Assembly: GCF_026340305.1 (NCBI RefSeq) | Contig: NZ_JAPEPI010000001.1 | Location: forward strand, 1,736,001-1,800,000 | Length of the DNA: 64,000 bases | Direction of reading: 5' to 3' | From: Streptomyces sp. NBC_01381 | GTDB taxonomy: Bacteria; Actinomycetota; Actinomycetes; Streptomycetales; Streptomycetaceae | Part shown: piece by piece, positions 52,064-58,861 of the stretch | Numbering within the stretch: the stretch's first letter is position 1 | Layout: each line of letters opens with the position of its first letter | Notes under the pieces: generated by a model | What the model saw: only the letters and a program-made list of their open reading frames with translations | Databases searched by the model: none | Told to the model about the DNA's origin: nothing | Translations under genes and position numbers: made by a program

Positions 52064-53256
52064 GCAGGACGCTCCGCCGTGCCCGCGGGGCCCGTCTTGG
52101 CGGGCTTGGCGTCTGCGTTTGTGTCGCTGGTGTCGTCCTTCGGGTGCGGGTCGTCTTGGGTTGCTCGCGCCCGCGCGGCGGAGCCGCACATGTCAGAGCC
52201 CCGCGCCCCTTCGGGGGCGGCTGTGCGGCCCTGTTCGTGGGCCGTGCCCGCGTGGTCGTGGATGTCGTCGCGGGACGTGACGCCGGTCAGGGCGCCTGCC
52301 GCGTCGACGCGGGCGACCAGGCCACTGGGGGCGGCTATGGACTCGTTCAGGGCCGAGAGCAGTGAGTCTGTGTCACGCAGCGGGCGTACGGGAACATCCG
52401 CGGCCTGCGCGTCCTTGTGCCGCCAGGCCACCGGGGCCCCCGCGGCGTCCAGGCGCAGCGTCCATGCGCCGCCCTCCGGAGCCGGCCCCTGCGGGACCTC
52501 GGCCAGTGTCGTCAGGGAGAGCAGTTTGAGGCCGCGTTCGGCGCCCAGGAAGTCGGCGACGAAGTCGTCCGCCGGGCGGGCCAGGAGTTCGGCGGGGGAC
52601 GCGCACTGGACGAGATGGCCGCCGGTGCGGAAGACGGCTATTCGGTCGCCGAGCCGTACGGCCTCGTCGATGTCGTGCGTGACGAAGACGATGGTCTTGT
52701 TCAACTCCCGCTGCAGGCGCAGGAGTTCGTCCTGTAGCTGGGTGCGGACCACCGGGTCCACCGCGCCGAAGGGCTCGTCCATGAGCAGCACCGGCGCGTC
52801 CGCGGCCAGCGCGCGGGCCACGCCGACGCGCTGCTGCTGGCCGCCGGAGAGCTGGTGCGGGTAGCGCTTGCCCGCGTCGGCGGTGAGGCCGACCGTCTCC
52901 AGGAGTTCGGCGGCCCGCGCCCGCGCCTTCCTGCGGCCCCAGCCGAGCAGCAGCGGCACCGTGGCGATGTTGTCCAGGACCGTGCGGTGCGGGAAGAGCC
53001 CCGACTGCTGGATCACATAGCCGATGGAGCGGCGCAGTTCGGCCGCGTCCTGCCGCAGGACGTCCTTGCCGTTGACCTTGATCGTCCCTGAGGTCGGGTC
53101 GACCATCCGGTTGATCATGCGGAGCGTCGTCGTCTTGCCGCAACCGGAAGATCCGACGAGGACGGTCACGCCGCCTTCCGGCATCTCAAGTGTGAGGTCG
53201 TGGACCGCGGTTGTGCCGTTCGGGAAGCGCTTGTGGACCGTATCGAATTGGATCAT
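52060..53256 (-). CDS. OpuCA/ProV-type ABC ATPase with CBS-like region and long tail
   Basis: A 398-residue ATPase of the quaternary-amine importer. Walker A: GSSGCGKT. Signature: LSGGQQQRVGVARAL. Walker B: VLLMDEPFGAVDP. After the ATPase core (about 240 residues), residues 240-335 contain a single CBS-like unit (LNESIAAPSGLVARVDAAGA, TGVTSRDDI), as in OpuCA, where it senses ionic strength. The last 60 residues (from about 338) are a low-complexity Ala/Asp/Lys tail absent from most homologues; its DNA contains a piece of a dispersed repeat. First gene of the operon, divergent from the lyase-fold gene. Confidence 0.94.
   Translation of the reverse strand: MIQFDTVHKRFPNGTTAVHDLTLEMPEGGVTVLVGSSGCGKTTTLRMINRMVDPTSGTIKVNGKDVLRQDAAELRRSIGYVIQQSGLFPHRTVLDNIATVPLLLGWGRRKARARAAELLETVGLTADAGKRYPHQLSGGQQQRVGVARALAADAPVLLMDEPFGAVDPVVRTQLQDELLRLQRELNKTIVFVTHDIDEAVRLGDRIAVFRTGGHLVQCASPAELLARPADDFVADFLGAERGLKLLSLTTLAEVPQGPAPEGGAWTLRLDAAGAPVAWRHKDAQAADVPVRPLRDTDSLLSALNESIAAPSGLVARVDAAGALTGVTSRDDIHDHAGTAHEQGRTAAPEGARGSDMCGSAARARATQDDPHPKDDTSDTNADAKPAKTGPAGTAERPA
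52196..52225. repeat. Partial dispersed repeat inside the ATPase C-terminal tail
   Basis: GAGCCCCGCGCCCCTTCGGG, continuing GGGCGGCTG, resembles the core of the dispersed repeat (CCCCGCGCCCCT plus hairpin). It lies within the coding region for the extra tail, suggesting that the tail arose by insertion of repeat DNA near the original stop codon. Confidence 0.4.
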
Positions 53257-53298
53257 GAGGAGTCCCTTGCCCGGCTGTATATCGTCATGCAGAGTTCT

Positions 53299-53330
53299 CG
53301 TTGACTGAATAGATTGTCAATAGCTAGTCC
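53299..53330 (-). promoter_or_regulatory. Candidate shared operator/promoter between importer and lyase genes
   Basis: On the minus strand it reads GGACTAGCTATTGACAATCT followed by ATTCAGTCAACG. It shares TATTGAC, TCTATTCA and ACG with the hutU promoter region (61812-61840), in the same orientation relative to the gene read. It also contains TTGAC-N10-GTCAA. On the plus strand TTGACT (53301-53306) and TAGTCC (53325-53330) could be the lyase promoter. The segment is unusually AT-rich. Confidence 0.5.
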
Positions 53331-53405
53331 ACGCCCTGACGTAAATCGCCGGTTACGAGTGATCGCAGGGCAAGACGGAGCGTCCGGGTTGAGGAGGAAT
53401 TGCGC

Positions 53406-54980
53406 GTGATGTCGTCTCATATCGCGGACAGGGCGACCGGAAGGGCGACCGTCGACAGCGGCTCGGTCGTCGTCCTGGACGGCCGCGGACTGATGGTCGC
53501 AGATGTCGTACGCCTGGCCGAATCCACCGCAAAGCCCGTTCCGGCGACCGATGGGATGAAGCGGGCCGAGAGCTCCTGGAACGCCGCGCGGGAGATCGCG
53601 TCCTGGGGCCGCGTCTACGGCCGCTCCACCGGCGTGGGCGCGAACCGGAATGAGTCCGTGCCGACCGAGGCGGCCGCCGACCACGGCCTGCGGCTGCTGC
53701 GCAGCCATGCCGGAGCGATCGGCGAGGAGCTGCCCGCACGGCAGGTCCGCGCGATGCTCGCGGTCCGCGCCAATCAGCTCCTTGCCGGCGGCGCGGGCCT
53801 GCGCCCGACCGTCGTCACGGCGCTCTGCGAGGCCCTGGAGACGGGCGCGTACCCGAAGGTCAATGAGTTCGGCTCGGTCGGGACCGGCGACATCGCGGCC
53901 CTCGCCCAGATGGGCCTCGCGCTCGCGGGCGAGCACCCCTGGCAGGGCACCGGGGCGGCCCCGGCGCCCCAGCCCCTCGACAACAACGACGCCCTCGCCC
54001 TGATCAGCAGCAACGCGCTCACCCTCGGCCAGTCCGCGCTCGCCCTGCACGAACTGCGCGGCCTGATCGCGGCCACGCAGGTGGTGGCGGCGCTCTCCCT
54101 GATGGCCGTCGACGGTTCGTACGAGGCGTACGCGCTGCCCGTCCACGAGGCGCGCCGCCACGCGGGTTCGTACGCGGTCGCGGAACGCATGCGCCTGATT
54201 CTCGGCGCACCGGACCGGCCGACCCCACCGCTCGGCCGCATCCAGGACCCGTACGGCTTCCGCTGCGTCCCGCAGATCCACGGCCCCGCGCACGACGCGG
54301 CGGACGCCCTTGAGAACGTCCTCACGGTCGAGATCAACGCGGCCGCCGAGAACCCCCTGATCTCGCCGGACGACATGGCTGCGTACCACCACGGCGGCTT
54401 CTATCTCGCTCAACTGGCCCTGTCCCTGGACCACTTCAGGCTGGCGATGACACAGGCGGCCCGCCTCTCCACGTCCCGCCTCTCGACCCTGAACGAACCG
54501 GCCTTCACCCGCCTGCGCCCCTTCCTCGCGGACGGCGAACCGGCCTCTTCGGGCGTGATGATCCTTGAGTACGCGGCCGGGGCGGCCCTCGGTGACCTGC
54601 GGGCCTTCTCGGCGCCCGCGTCGCTCGGCCACGCCGTCCTCTCCCGCGGCGTCGAGGAGCAGGCCAGCTTCGCCTCGCTGGCGGCCCGCCAGACGCTGCG
54701 CGCGTGCGAGGCTTACCGGCTGGTGGTGGGCTGTGAACTGGTCGCCGCGGTAAGGGCGTTGCGCCAGCGCGACATGCGCTTGGACGCCGAACTGCCCGTC
54801 GGGCGGGCCTTCGAACTCGCGGACTCCGTCCTCGACGCGGAGCTCGCCGACCGCCCGCTGACGGATGATGTGACGGCGGCGGCCGGACTCCTTGACCGGT
54901 TCACCGAGTTGTGGGCGGGCCTGGGGGCCGGAGGCGGAACGGCCGTCGAGGGCCAGGGTGTTGTGAGGGGAACGGTATGA
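53406..54980 (+). CDS. Aromatic ammonia-lyase-fold protein without MIO triad (candidate histidine-betaine lyase)
   Basis: A 524-residue member of the HAL/PAL superfamily. Typical active-site parts are kept: YGRSTGVG (the HAL Tyr), LRSHAGAIG, RANQLLAGGAGLRP, IQDPYGFRCVPQIHG (Gln, Tyr and Arg of HAL), AAENPLI, and GVEEQASF with the catalytic Glu. However, the MIO-forming Ala-Ser-Gly is absent: GSVG is followed by T160-G161-D162, one residue shorter than GSVGASGD, and the MIO-contacting Asn of LING is Ser (LISSNA). It therefore should not deaminate histidine. Ergothionase, which releases trimethylamine from ergothioneine, is a known MIO-less member of this fold. Start GTG 53406 has GAGGAGG at 8 nt; ATG 53409 is possible. 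It is divergent from a quaternary-amine importer and coupled to an RpiR gene. Confidence 0.85.
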   Translation: MMSSHIADRATGRATVDSGSVVVLDGRGLMVADVVRLAESTAKPVPATDGMKRAESSWNAAREIASWGRVYGRSTGVGANRNESVPTEAAADHGLRLLRSHAGAIGEELPARQVRAMLAVRANQLLAGGAGLRPTVVTALCEALETGAYPKVNEFGSVGTGDIAALAQMGLALAGEHPWQGTGAAPAPQPLDNNDALALISSNALTLGQSALALHELRGLIAATQVVAALSLMAVDGSYEAYALPVHEARRHAGSYAVAERMRLILGAPDRPTPPLGRIQDPYGFRCVPQIHGPAHDAADALENVLTVEINAAAENPLISPDDMAAYHHGGFYLAQLALSLDHFRLAMTQAARLSTSRLSTLNEPAFTRLRPFLADGEPASSGVMILEYAAGAALGDLRAFSAPASLGHAVLSRGVEEQASFASLAARQTLRACEAYRLVVGCELVAAVRALRQRDMRLDAELPVGRAFELADSVLDAELADRPLTDDVTAAAGLLDRFTELWAGLGAGGGTAVEGQGVVRGTV

Positions 54981-55810
54981 GTGACAGTCCTGCGGCACGG
55001 CTGCAAGTGCTCTTCGAGGGACACCGGCTTACGCCCACGCAGCGGCGCATCGCGCACTGCATGGTGCGAAGGGCGGCGGACGTCCCCTTCCTCTCCAGCG
55101 TCGAACTGGCGGAGCTCGCCGGGGTGAGCCAGCCCTCGGTGACGCGGTTCGCGGTGGCGCTCGGCTTCGACGGATACCCGGCGCTCCGCAGGCACCTGCG
55201 GGAACTGTCACCCGCGGAGGAGGGGGGCGAGTCCTCCCTCAACGAGTACCAGCAGGCGGTCGAGGCGGAGATCGCGAACCTGCGGCACCTGGCGGAGGTC
55301 CTCGCGGACCCGGCACCGGTGGAGCGCGCGGGCCGGCTCCTCGCCGCCTCCCGCCCGCTCCCCGTCCTCGGCCTGCGGGCCGCCGCCTCCCAGGCGTACG
55401 GCTTCGCGTACTTCGCGGCGAAGGTCCATCCGGACGTACGCCTCCTCGACGAGGGCGGCACGATGCTGGCCGACCGGATCGACGCGGCGGTACGGGCGGG
55501 CGCATCGACGCTGCTGTGCTTCGCGCTGCCGAGGCATCCGCGCGAGGTGGTCGACGCGCTGGCCTACGCCCAGTCGGCGGGCCTGACCGTGGTGACGGTG
55601 GCCGACTCGGCGTTCGCCCCCGTGGCGGCCCACTCCAACCTCCTCCTCCCGGCGGCGGTGGGCACAGGCCTCGCCTTCGACACGGCCTGCGCCCCGATGC
55701 TCCTGGGCCGCGTCCTCCTGGAGGCCATGTGCGACGGCCTCCCCGACGCCCAGGCCCACCTGGAGGAGTTCGACGCGGGGGCGGCGGCGCGCGGGCTCTT
55801 CGTGGAGTAG
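54977..55810 (+). CDS. RpiR/MurR-family regulator with SIS domain
   Basis: A 277-residue regulator. HTH_6 domain: residues 5-80 (HRLTPTQRRIAHCMVRRAAD, then LAELAGVSQPSVTRFAVALG). SIS domain: about 125-250 (RPLPVLGLRAAASQAYGFAY, ASTLLCFALPRHPREVVDAL). SIS domains bind phosphosugars in classic members, but RpiR proteins near lyase or hydantoinase genes often respond to other small ligands. Its ATG overlaps the lyase stop as ATGA, so it is co-expressed with the lyase and is the best candidate regulator of both the lyase and the importer. Confidence 0.93.
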   Translation: MSDSPAARLQVLFEGHRLTPTQRRIAHCMVRRAADVPFLSSVELAELAGVSQPSVTRFAVALGFDGYPALRRHLRELSPAEEGGESSLNEYQQAVEAEIANLRHLAEVLADPAPVERAGRLLAASRPLPVLGLRAAASQAYGFAYFAAKVHPDVRLLDEGGTMLADRIDAAVRAGASTLLCFALPRHPREVVDALAYAQSAGLTVVTVADSAFAPVAAHSNLLLPAAVGTGLAFDTACAPMLLGRVLLEAMCDGLPDAQAHLEEFDAGAAARGLFVE

Positions 55811-55835
55811 GCGCGGCGGCACGCCCCGGACGGTG

Positions 55836-56210
55836 TCAGACGTCCAGCCCCGACTCGATGCGCTTGAGCTGGTGCCGGGCCATGGCGAGGTTGGCCCTCG
55901 CCTTGTCGAGGGCCACGTACAGGAAGAGGCCGTTGTTGTTGCGCCCCTTGATCGGCCGGATGAGGTGGTACTGGGAGCCGAGCGTGATCAGGATGTCCTC
56001 GATCTCGTCCTTGAGCCCCAGGAGCTCCATCGTGCGCAGCTTGGCGCGCACCACGTCCGTGTTGCCGGCCGCGGCGACGGTCAGGTCCATGTCCTTGCTG
56101 CCGCCGAGCGTGCCGAGCGCCATGCCGCTCGTGTAGTCGACGAGGGCGACGCCGATGACGCCCTCGATCGAGGTGGTCGTTTCCTTGAGTGCAATCTCCG
56201 TGGTGGTCAC
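55836..56210 (-). CDS. Roadblock/LC7 domain protein (C)
   Basis: A 124-residue single-domain Roadblock/LC7 protein. GTG 56210 with AAAGGAAG upstream. Pattern: IEGVIGVALVDYTSGMALGT, a middle helix (MDLTVAAAGNTDVVRAKLRT) and a final strand with NGLFLYVALDKARANLAMAR. Roadblock proteins dimerise and usually act on small GTPases or NTPase switches. It is the last gene of a four-gene cluster and has a sister at 57546. Confidence 0.88.
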   Translation of the reverse strand: MTTTEIALKETTTSIEGVIGVALVDYTSGMALGTLGGSKDMDLTVAAAGNTDVVRAKLRTMELLGLKDEIEDILITLGSQYHLIRPIKGRNNNGLFLYVALDKARANLAMARHQLKRIESGLDV

Positions 56211-56285
56211 GAGTGCCGCACTTCCTTTCCGTCTGGTGGATTTACGTGGTGAGGAGGGGGATGAGGCTGGTGTGGGGGACATGGG

Positions 56286-56696
56286 TCAGATTTCCTCCGC
56301 TCGGCCGGTGGCGGCGTCGCCCCGTCCGGCGGCGTCGACCAGCTCTCCGATGAGTGCGCTGGAACGGCGGGCTTCCAGGTGCAGCCGGCCCACGTTGACG
56401 CGGGGCTCGGCGAGCAGGGTCAGGACGGCCGACGAACCGGCCGCGTACGTGGCCACATAGCCCTGCTCACCGCGGATGAGCAGCTCCCGGAAGCCGCCCT
56501 GGTGCGTGGTGTCGGTCAGCCGCAGGGCCACCCCGAGCGCCGCAGCGGTGAGCGCGCAGACGCCCTCCACCTCGACGTCCGTGGCGTCCTGGGCCAGCAC
56601 GAGCCCGTCGACGCTGGCGGTCAGGGCGCCCGTGAGCTGGGGTATCCGGGTGCGCAGGCGTTTCAGTTCGCCGAGTACGTCGGCTTCGGCAGCCAT
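56286..56696 (-). CDS. Roadblock/LC7 domain protein (B)
   Basis: A 136-residue Roadblock/LC7 protein. ATG 56696 has GGAGGAG at 7 nt. The N-terminal helix (AEADVLGELKRLRTRIPQLT) is followed by the fold (GALTASVDGLVLAQDATDVE, then FRELLIRGEQGYVATYAAGS), resembling cvnB-type Roadblock proteins of conservons. A conservon would also hold a sensor kinase, DUF742 protein and a Ras-like GTPase; none is here. Confidence 0.87.
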   Translation of the reverse strand: MAAEADVLGELKRLRTRIPQLTGALTASVDGLVLAQDATDVEVEGVCALTAAALGVALRLTDTTHQGGFRELLIRGEQGYVATYAAGSSAVLTLLAEPRVNVGRLHLEARRSSALIGELVDAAGRGDAATGRAEEI

Positions 56697-56778
56697 CAGC
56701 TGTCTCCTCCCGTGGCGCTTCCAGAGCGCGAAGAACTTCATGGGGACGGGTGCCGGGGCAGGTGGGCGGTACGGAGAC

Positions 56779-57549
56779 TCACAGGGTCGCCTCCAGCCCG
56801 TCACGGATCCGGCGCAGCAGGGCGATGTCCGGCTCGGCGCAGTCCTGTGGAGCCGGGGCGTGCGGGGCCGGGCCGGCCTGCCGTGGGGTCTCCACGAGTC
56901 CGGCGGCGGCCAGCCGTCTGACCTCGATCAGGGTGTGGAACGCCGGGCGGCCCAGGGCCCAGGCGATGGCCGTCGGTGTGCGGACGCCGTCGGCGAGCCG
57001 CAGCAGGGCACGCTGCCGTCCGGTGACCGCCTGGCCCGGCGCGGGCGGGCGGGGCACCACGGGGGCGGTGTCGAGATCCGGGCAGGACCAGACGCTGTCC
57101 AGGAGCGCCCGCCGCCGCCGGGTCTCCCGCTCCACGGCCTCGGCGGGCACCGGACGCACCCGGCCGAGCCAGTGCGCGACGCCGTAGCGGAACCGGGTGG
57201 GCCCGCTCGCCGGGCCGAGCACGAAGAACGCGGCGTCGAACAGCGCGCCCAGGTGGCACATCTCCAGCTCGCCCTCGGTCACCCGGCCGCTGTCGATGAG
57301 CTGCCGGCCCACCTCGTGCCGGGTCCCCGCCTGCGAGAGGGCCTCCTGCCAGCCCTGCGGGAGCAGCGCACCGCCGACCGTGAGCAGGACGTCGATGCCG
57401 GGTGCCGCGGAGCTCTCCGCGTGTACGACACGGCCCTCCGCCAGGTAGAGGGTGCCCTGGTCGCGCAGGAAAGCGCCGGTCGCCCGCTCGTCGGCCAGGC
57501 GCATCAGCATGGGGGAGGTGGCGGGCACGGCGGCCGGTGCGGTTCTCAC
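56779..57549 (-). CDS. DUF4388/PATAN-like domain protein with C-terminal winged-helix-like region
   Basis: A 256-residue protein. GTG 57549 overlaps the upstream Roadblock stop as GTGA. The N-terminal region (MLMRLADERATGAFLRDQGT, then LYLAEGRVVHAESSAAPGID, VLLTVGGALL) matches the DUF4388/PATAN pattern, a domain found with response regulators and Roadblock/MglB systems. The C-terminal 70 residues (RQRALLRLADGVRTPTAIAW, then HTLIEVRRLAAAGLVETP) look like a winged helix that could bind DNA or protein. It may be the output or adaptor of the Roadblock module. Confidence 0.75.
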   Translation of the reverse strand: MRTAPAAVPATSPMLMRLADERATGAFLRDQGTLYLAEGRVVHAESSAAPGIDVLLTVGGALLPQGWQEALSQAGTRHEVGRQLIDSGRVTEGELEMCHLGALFDAAFFVLGPASGPTRFRYGVAHWLGRVRPVPAEAVERETRRRRALLDSVWSCPDLDTAPVVPRPPAPGQAVTGRQRALLRLADGVRTPTAIAWALGRPAFHTLIEVRRLAAAGLVETPRQAGPAPHAPAPQDCAEPDIALLRRIRDGLEATL

Positions 57550-57950
57550 ACCAGCACCAGACGCTCGGACAGGTCCCGCAGCCGCATCCGGGCGAGCGCG
57601 AGGTTGGCGGAGTGCCGGTCGAGCCAGAGGTACAGGAAGACACTGCTGTCGAAGGTCGTCTCCACGAAGCGGATCACATGGAAGCCGTTCCTCGTGGTGA
57701 GCATCAGATCCTCGACCTGGAGCCCTTCGCGGCCCGGTTGGTCGAGCGCTCCGTCGCCGGGGGTGAACGCCCGGTACTCCGCCGCCGACCGCGCCACCTC
57801 GGCGGTCTCGGTGGCCGTCTCCTCGGGGTCGCCGTTCGGCGATGCGCCGACGGAACCGAGGGCGAGCCCGCTGGTCCAGTCGACGATCGCTGCACCGCGT
57901 GCGCCGGGCAGTGTCATGGCTTCGAGCAGACACTCGTCGATTCCGGGCAC
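57546..57950 (-). CDS. Roadblock/LC7-like protein (A)
   Basis: A 134-residue protein starting with GTG 57950 (GGGGAGG 4-5 nt upstream). Pattern: LPGARGAAIVDWTSGLALGS, then LQVEDLMLTTRNGFHVIRFV and the family end FLYLWLDRHSANLALARMRL, nearly identical in layout to protein C (FLYVALDKARANLAMARHQL). It is the first gene of the cluster. Overlap with the DUF4388-like gene shows coupled translation. Confidence 0.83.
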   Translation of the reverse strand: MPGIDECLLEAMTLPGARGAAIVDWTSGLALGSVGASPNGDPEETATETAEVARSAAEYRAFTPGDGALDQPGREGLQVEDLMLTTRNGFHVIRFVETTFDSSVFLYLWLDRHSANLALARMRLRDLSERLVLV

Positions 57951-58270
57951 GCGGCCTCCCCTTCCCCAGGTGGAACCAGGTGGTCCCCACCACCCGGCCG
58001 GGCGGCGGTTGCCCTCGCCCGGCGGGGAGGAAGTTACGCAGCGAAGCCCAAGTGCCGTACGCAATGGGCACTTTCCACGTGAACGTGCCCGAGCTCGACG
58101 CGATCGGTTCGGTGCGCGCTTCGGGAAGGCCCACGAGTGACCGGATGTAACGCGCACATGATCCGGCGCCTCTCACGGTCCCTTCACGACTCTCACGGTC
58201 CCCTCAGATTCCCCCGCTAACCTGCGCCGCCGAAGGGGCGGAGCAGAGCGGCGGCGAAGGAGGCAGGACC
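57951..58270. other. 320-nt divergent region upstream of the Roadblock cluster
   Basis: No gene is seen. It must hold the promoters of the minus-strand Roadblock cluster and of the plus-strand membrane-protein gene. It contains a GTGG/CCAC-rich inverted segment near 57980-58000 and a 16-bp direct repeat at 58171-58206 (listed separately). Confidence 0.6.
58171..58206 (+). repeat. Two 16-bp direct repeats, 20-bp period
   Basis: TCTCACGGTCCCTTCA (58171) and TCTCACGGTCCCCTCA (58191) repeat with a period of two helical turns, just upstream of a possible -10 (TAACCT, near 58217) for the gene at 58271. This geometry fits a site for a response regulator or other tandem-binding protein. Confidence 0.5.
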
Positions 58271-58861
58271 GTGGGACGCGGTGGGCAGGGGCTGGTCAGG
58301 GTGCCGGTGGTCGTACGGGCGGGGGCCGCCCCGCTGTGGTGGCTCGGCGTGGTCGCCGCGGGCGTGGGGGCACTGCCGGGCGGGCTCACCGGGCGGCGCA
58401 TCGGGGTGCTCACCGGAGCGGCTCTCTGGATCGTCGTGGCCGCCGCGACCGCGTGCTCCCGCAGGAAGCGCTACACCGCCCTCGCCCGCGAAGCGACCCG
58501 CGCCGCCAAGTACGACGTACTCCAGGACCGCGCCGTCACCGTACGCAACTGGCGCCGCGCGCACCTCTGGTGGCTGGCCGCGGGCTTCGTCGCCGCGCTT
58601 GGCAGCGCCTTCGTGGTGCCCGCCGCGGCCGGAATGGCCATGGCGGGCGCGGGAGTCGGGCTCTGGGCCAAGGCCGCCTGGCTCGGGCGCCGCGAGCAGG
58701 ACGGCGACGTGCTCCTGTGGGTGCGCGTCGACTGGCTCGGCCGCCGGGCCGGATCCCCCGCGGGCAGGGCGGTGAAGGGTTACCGCTCCACCGGCCTCGC
58801 CGCGGGAGACGCCGCCCCCGGCGGCGCGCGCCGCCGCCCGCAGCAGCGGGTGGCCGCCTGA
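58271..58861 (+). CDS. Membrane protein of unknown function
   Basis: A 196-residue protein. GTG 58271 has GGAGG at 7 nt. Four probable membrane segments form two hairpins: PLWWLGVVAAGVGALPGG with VLTGAALWIVVAAATACS, and LWWLAAGFVAALGSAFVVPA with AAGMAMAGAGVGLWAKAAWL. A basic cytoplasmic loop lies between the hairpins (RRKRYTALAREATRAAKYDV). The C-terminus is basic and soluble. I recognise no family. Its stop abuts the stop of the converging APC permease gene. Confidence 0.72.
   Translation: MGRGGQGLVRVPVVVRAGAAPLWWLGVVAAGVGALPGGLTGRRIGVLTGAALWIVVAAATACSRRKRYTALAREATRAAKYDVLQDRAVTVRNWRRAHLWWLAAGFVAALGSAFVVPAAAGMAMAGAGVGLWAKAAWLGRREQDGDVLLWVRVDWLGRRAGSPAGRAVKGYRSTGLAAGDAAPGGARRRPQQRVAA

Noticed and set aside
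53406..54980. Annotation of the lyase-fold gene as histidine ammonia-lyase HutH
   Set aside because: The Ala-Ser-Gly triad that forms the MIO cofactor is missing, so histidine deamination is not expected.
53253..54998. Minus-strand frame of about 580 codons opposite the lyase gene
   Set aside because: The plus strand encodes recognisable ammonia-lyase motifs; the minus frame shows only Arg/Gly/Val-rich shadow sequence.
55836..57950. Annotation of the Roadblock cluster as a conservon (cvn)
   Set aside because: There is no sensor kinase, DUF742 protein or Ras-like GTPase, and there are three Roadblock proteins instead of one.
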